From the NCBI GenBank assembly GCA_011605835.1, contig JAAOZJ010000104.1, positions 1-8,709 on the forward strand: a stretch of DNA of 8,709 nt. Reading direction: 5' to 3'. The notes below the pieces were generated by a model. That model had not been told where the DNA came from. It ran no database searches and saw only the letters and a program-made list of their open reading frames with translations. Shown here in pieces: positions 6,400-8,709 of this stretch. Source of the DNA: Thermoproteota archaeon. GTDB lineage: Archaea > Thermoproteota > Methanomethylicia > Nezhaarchaeales > WYZ-LMO8. The position numbers were made by a program, and so were the translations under genes. Numbering within the stretch: position 1 is the first letter of the stretch; each line of letters begins with the position of its first letter.

Positions 6400-6762
6400 A
6401 TGGGCGAGACGAGAATACGCGTGAGATTTCGCGCATTGCCGACGAGCCCAGCGTCGCAGGAGCTGGACTTACTCGTGGACACTGGAGCCGCTTACTCTTG
6501 GTTGCCGAGGAGGTTCCTCGAGGAACTGGGGGTCAAGCCCGTTAGAAGGGGCAGGTTCAAAACCATAAAAGGCGAGGTCATCGTCAGGGACGTGGGCTAC
6601 GCGTTCGTGGAGTACGAGGGCGAGATAGCCCCCACAGTCGTGGTCTTCGCAGAAGAAGGCGATGAAAGCGTCCTCGGCCTCCACGCCCTCGAGAGCCTGG
6701 GCCTTGAGGTGGACCCAGTGACGAGACAAGTGAGAAGAAGCGAAGCTTTGATAGCCCTCTAA
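6400..6762 (+). CDS. Retroviral-type (clan AA) aspartic protease-like protein
   Basis: This is a 120-residue protein with the single-domain aspartic protease plan. LDLLVDTGAAYSWLP at about 22-36 carries the catalytic DTGA (Asp27), and ESVLGLHALESLGLEVDP at about 89-106 is the hydrophobic-hydrophobic-Gly segment that packs against the active site in retropepsin-like folds. Such proteins act as homodimers, each chain giving one aspartate. The length is typical of the archaeal predicted aspartyl proteases (COG5550-like). No signal peptide or membrane segment is visible, so it is probably cytoplasmic. The ATG follows a TATA-like box and a short leader. It stands alone; its 3' end converges on the broken AbrB-like gene with 24 bases between the stops. 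The natural substrate is unknown. Confidence 0.82.
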   Translation: MGETRIRVRFRALPTSPASQELDLLVDTGAAYSWLPRRFLEELGVKPVRRGRFKTIKGEVIVRDVGYAFVEYEGEIAPTVVVFAEEGDESVLGLHALESLGLEVDPVTRQVRRSEALIAL

Positions 6763-6786
6763 GCAACGAGGACTACGATCTAAACG

Positions 6787-7064
6787 TCAACCAACGCCTC
6801 GAATCCCAATTTTGCGAGGCGCGTATTCTCTGTCAATGGATTCGTCCTCGGCCTCCACATCAACGGTGTTAACTTCTAGACTTAGGGCTATCTCCTCCAG
6901 TTCGGCAAAGGCCTTGCGAATAGCCTCCCAGAATAATTCTCAAGCACGACTTTATTTCCGATAACTCCACACGTCATCTTTAGTCTCTCTATTCCAAGCG
7001 CCTTCCTAACGTCCTTCGGGAGGACCATTCGGCCTCGTTTATCCACTTTAATCACCACTCCCAT
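6787..7064 (-). pseudogene. AbrB/VapB-type DNA-binding protein interrupted by a frameshift
   Basis: The N-terminal part (ATG 7064, or ATG 7073 three codons earlier) encodes MGVVIKVDKRGRMVLPKDVR, then a KALGIE-type turn and NKVVLE. This is the swapped-hairpin AbrB/SpoVT domain of archaeal antitoxins and regulators. The frame then runs into nonsense (LFARPLPNWRR) and stops at 6888. In the neighbouring frame, from about 6943 downward, coding quality resumes: ELFWEAIRKAFAELEEIA, then LEVNTVDVEAEDE and IDREY...RKIGIRG, to a TGA at 6789-6787. Restoring one base at the GAG-AAT junction gives a single protein of about 92 residues, normal for this family, with an acidic helical tail of the kind that neutralises a VapC toxin. 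No PIN-domain toxin gene is adjacent. Either this copy is dead, or the truncated N-terminal domain is still made, or the base is a sequencing error. Confidence 0.75.
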
Positions 7065-7081
7065 GCTCGTCATCGATCATT

Positions 7082-7092
7082 CCATAAATATG
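7082..7092 (-). promoter_or_regulatory. TATA-like box of the AbrB-like gene
   Basis: The minus strand reads CATATTTATGG, centred about 23-26 bases before the ATG at 7064. That suggests a leaderless transcript beginning at or near this ATG rather than at 7073. Confidence 0.35.
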
Positions 7093-7309
7093 CCAATATG
7101 AATTTCTTGCGCTTGAAGACCCTGTTAACTTGGGCAATGGTGTTGTTCGTGCTATTGCTCAACGCTACTACACACGTTTAACAGAACTCGCTTGGATGTT
7201 TACGGGCGATGACGCATCGCGTCAACCTCAAGTCCATGCCGAAGTATACTTGAACTTGTCATGCACGCAATCTTCCTCCGAAGGCTTAAGATGGCTCTTA
7301 GTGTCCTAG
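7088..7309 (+). pseudogene. Decayed coding fragment A, unrecognised protein
   Basis: After a TAA at 7085-7087 the frame is open for 73 codons to a TAG at 7307. It reads like real protein for about 55 residues: EFLALEDPVNLGNGVVRAIA, then QRYYTRLTELAWMF, then QVHAEVYLNL. It has no ATG, GTG or TTG at a sensible place before this sequence; an ATG at 7098 lies one base out of frame just before EFLALEDP, so a 5' frameshift may have disabled it. The same frame, with a second TAG at 7325, continues to 7531 and reaches RLELENFRG, which joins fragment B after one more shift. The two fragments may therefore be one dead gene of roughly 250 codons, although the serine-rich stretch between them is not convincing as coding. 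The family is not recognised. Confidence 0.4.
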
Positions 7310-7498
7310 TCCAATAGTGTGAAGTAGCTCGCTGAAGAATTGCACGGACGAACCCAAGCAGAGAAGCTAGTCATGCCTAGTTCTTCGCAAAAAATCTTTG
7401 ATCCATGCTCTACGAGCTCGCGCGAGGGATTCTATGGTGTAAGGAATAAAAATTATCACCTCCTTTCATCTACTTTTACTCATACGAGGCGCCAAGGC
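7310..7498. other. Gap between the two decayed fragments, no intact gene
   Basis: This stretch is AT-rich; the block 7441-7500 is about 38% GC by direct count. A plus-strand frame (7328-7531) is open but serine- and threonine-rich and unlike known protein until its last ten codons. On the minus strand a GTG with an overlapping AGGAGGTGAT could start a 30-codon frame (about 7460 to 7368), too short to call. No tRNA, CRISPR or insertion-sequence end was seen. Confidence 0.3.
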
Positions 7499-7863
7499 TT
7501 GAGGTTGGAGCTCGAGAACTTTAGAGGGTAGAGCATGAACTAATCGAAGAGGGCAGAAGAATTTACGTCTTCAATTGCGTTTACGCTTGTCATAGATTTA
7601 GGACCGCAATCGTCGTAAATGGACTCAATAGGCCCTATCGAAGGCATACGATTGAAGACCATTTACTCGAGTTCTATCGAGAGTTCATGAAGAGGGACCT
7701 AGAGAGCTCGCTGAGCGATGTTGATGGAGACCCAAAAGAGACTTGGAAGAGATTGAAGAGCGAAGAAGAGCTCATATACAATTGGCTGCTCAGGGCGTCA
7801 TGTGATGAGTTAGAGAAGACATTCACTCAACACGTGAGGGCTTTGAAACTGCTCATGTCTTGA
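7499..7863 (+). pseudogene. Decayed coding fragment B, unrecognised protein C-terminus
   Basis: The frame 7525-7863 (112 codons, TGA stop) has clear protein character: HELIEEGRRIYVFNCVYACH, then RFRTAIVVNGLNRPYRRHTI, EDHLLEFYREFMKRDLE, then DPKETWKRLKSEEELIYNW and LLRASCDELEKTF. It has no usable start before an internal ATG at 7687. Immediately upstream, in the frame ending at the TAG 7529-7531, lies TTG 7499 followed by LRLELENFRG. Adding one G in the GGGTAG run at 7526-7531 would read NFRG-VEHEL without a break. The product would be soluble, with two cysteines (NCVYAC) and many arginines. I do not recognise the family. A weak inverted repeat follows the stop. Confidence 0.5.
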
Positions 7864-8268
7864 ACCGTGTTCCTCAACTAAAAATGAGGCCATCCTTAAG
7901 CCTCTACGGATCGCTTCACTCCATGCTTGTCAGAGTTCACTATAGCTCCTCATTTTGACGTCATCTTATTTAGGACATATTAAGCTCCTCACTCGACTCT
8001 CTTTTAAAGTTCGGAGGAGCTAACTAGGTCTGCACCGCTCTTCGAGATCTCTCAACATGCTCGATGTCATGGGTGCACCAATACTCCAATACTGGTAGAA
8101 GATGTGAATCGCGATAACTGCTATTGAGCGACTCGTGAGTGAGAGAAGGAGCGGTCCTCTTGGTCGAGGTGGCATCACGACTGCTAAGCTTAAATTCCTC
8201 TGAAGGGCTAAGTAACGCAAGGCGTTCACGAGCCCTTAATACCGCGTTGAGCTTCAAGGAAGTTTGAA
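7864..8268. other. AT-rich intergenic region before the ATPase gene
   Basis: No firmly supported gene is present. It contains a 5-base-pair inverted repeat (CCTCA/TGAGG, 7872-7889) just after fragment B, and a direct repeat AGCTCCTCA at 7944-7952 and 7983-7991. The second copy can also pair with GAGGAGCT at 8014-8021 around a CTTTTAAAG (8001-8009). Two overlapping minus-strand frames lie at 8020-8281. The block 7921-7980 is about 38% GC by count. Its lower GC and lack of coding match the rest of the 6763-8268 island. Confidence 0.35.
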
Positions 8269-8281
8269 ATGAGGAGGACAA
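8024..8281 (-). CDS. Doubtful short minus-strand frame, 85 codons
   Basis: A complete ATG-to-TAG frame starts inside the first codons of the divergent ATPase gene. The residues SYRDSHLLPVLEYWCTHDIE followed by HVERSRR near its end look protein-like, whereas the serine- and threonine-rich middle does not. A second minus-strand frame (GTG 8229 to 8020), one base out of register, also looks partly protein-like (YQYWSIGAPMTSSMLRDLEE). At most one can be real; both may be chance or remnants of a decayed gene. No ribosome-binding site or TATA box is convincing. Confidence 0.2.
   Translation of the reverse strand: MSSSFQTSLKLNAVLRARERLALLSPSEEFKLSSRDATSTKRTAPSLTHESLNSSYRDSHLLPVLEYWCTHDIEHVERSRRAVQT
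8235..8242 (+). promoter_or_regulatory. TATA-like box of the P-loop ATPase gene
   Basis: CTTAATAC is centred about 30 bases before the ATG at 8269. This predicts a leaderless or nearly leaderless transcript, and no ribosome-binding sequence precedes the ATG. Confidence 0.35.
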
Positions 8282-8709
8282 AGCTGGATTTCGTTGGGCT
8301 GGAGATAGAGTTCTGCGATAGAGAGAGGGCCATCCGTCAAGTGGAGGAGTTCGCGGAAAAGGGCACTTGGCACCCCCTCGTCGTATTTGGGCCGGAGGGC
8401 TGCGGAAAGACGTCTTGGCTTAAACAAGCTACTGAGATGCTGAGAGAGCTAGGCTACGAGGTAATTTACGTAGACCCCATGCACAAGGACTTCATAGTAC
8501 ACACTAAGGCTAAGGATCTTGTGAAGAAGTTCGCCGAGACTGCTCTAGAGGCCACCGGCATAGCCGAGGCGAAGCTGGCCTCGCTGGCCGTCGTCGCAGT
8601 GAGGTGGTTCATGGGCAAGCGTAGGAGGAAGGTCGCTGTTTTAGTGGACGACGCTTTTCAAGCGATAGGCTTGGACAAGGCGGCCATGTACGTCAAGTCC
8701 CTCCTAGGC
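8269..8709 (+). CDS. Archaeal P-loop ATPase (ATPase_2/AAA-type), N-terminal part, cut by window end
   Basis: The first 147 residues are in the window, open to the last base. FCDRERAIRQVEEF near 15-28 is the usual approach to the ATPase core of this family. GPEGCGKTS at 41-49 is the Walker A loop, and VAVLVDDAF at 122-130 is a Walker B strand ending in two aspartates. GYEVIYVDP near 62-70 is the second strand. This matches the multi-copy archaeal ATPases related to signal-transducing and NTPase families; closely similar N-termini are common in Crenarchaea, where copies are lineage-specific and functions mostly unknown. Sensor and C-terminal domains lie beyond the window. The ATG at 8269 follows a TATA-like box at leaderless spacing. 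It borders the decayed, AT-rich island, consistent with a variable locus. Confidence 0.85.
   Translation, partial: MRRTKLDFVGLEIEFCDRERAIRQVEEFAEKGTWHPLVVFGPEGCGKTSWLKQATEMLRELGYEVIYVDPMHKDFIVHTKAKDLVKKFAETALEATGIAEAKLASLAVVAVRWFMGKRRRKVAVLVDDAFQAIGLDKAAMYVKSLLG

Noticed and set aside
7098..7181. 27-residue hydrophobic peptide (signal-peptide-like) from ATG 7098
   Set aside because: It is out of frame with the more protein-like fragment A over the same bases; leucine-rich hydrophobic translation is a common shadow of such sequence, and no ribosome-binding site or properly spaced TATA box precedes it.
7307..7327. In-frame TAG codons as possible pyrrolysine read-through in fragment A
   Set aside because: The region after the TAGs is not convincingly coding, no pyrrolysine machinery is visible in this window, and other damage nearby points to decay.
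7801..7808. C-box-like GTGATGA suggesting a C/D box guide RNA
   Set aside because: No matching D or D' box (CTGA) lies at suitable spacing, and the site falls within protein-like fragment B.
7944..8021. AGCTCCTCA direct and inverted repeats as a CRISPR or insertion-sequence end
   Set aside because: There are only two direct copies plus one inverted copy, each eight to nine bases, with no spacer regularity, target duplication or transposase.

Overview
The window reads as chromosomal DNA from a hyperthermophilic crenarchaeon, most likely Desulfurococcales-like. That placement is an inference from several features: the genes are GC-rich with purine-loaded sense strands, arginine is mostly AGG, and isoleucine is often ATA. 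TATA-type promoters sit just upstream of starts, GTG and TTG starts occur, and the gene families (ASCH-HTH protein, a PriS-like primase paralogue, a COG2521-type methyltransferase, a crenarchaeal P-loop ATPase) are typical of that group. No rRNA, tRNA or species-specific marker is present, so the genus cannot be named.

Layout. Positions 1-465 (+) hold the C-terminal half of an ornithine cyclodeaminase/alanine dehydrogenase family enzyme. It converges on a run of minus-strand genes: an ASCH-domain/helix-turn-helix protein (471-1139), a YdjM-type membrane metal hydrolase (1193-1642), a helical protein of unknown function (1754-2464) and a phenylacetate-CoA ligase-type enzyme (2568-3807). The ligase's conserved N-terminus is readable only through an apparent frameshift. 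A divergent promoter region (about 3792-3988) separates it from a plus-strand pair: an archaeo-eukaryotic-primase-like protein (3989-5404) and a SAM-dependent methyltransferase (5401-6273), translationally coupled through a GTGA overlap. A small retroviral-type aspartic protease follows (6400-6762).

From about 6763 to 8268 the character changes. The DNA becomes AT-richer and coding is broken: an AbrB/VapB-like regulator on the minus strand carries a clear frameshift (6787-7064). A decayed protein-coding segment on the plus strand (about 7088-7863) is broken by stops and at least one frameshift, and some ambiguous short frames follow. At the right edge an archaeal P-loop ATPase begins (8269-8709, cut by the window end).

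How the genes relate. The only pair with strong evidence for joint expression is the primase-like protein and the methyltransferase. The minus-strand genes are separated by 53-111 bases, several with their own promoter or ribosome-binding signals, so they look like independently transcribed housekeeping or orphan genes rather than one pathway. The most promising undescribed element is the primase-paralogue/methyltransferase pair. The three apparent frameshifts deserve checking against raw reads before any biological interpretation.
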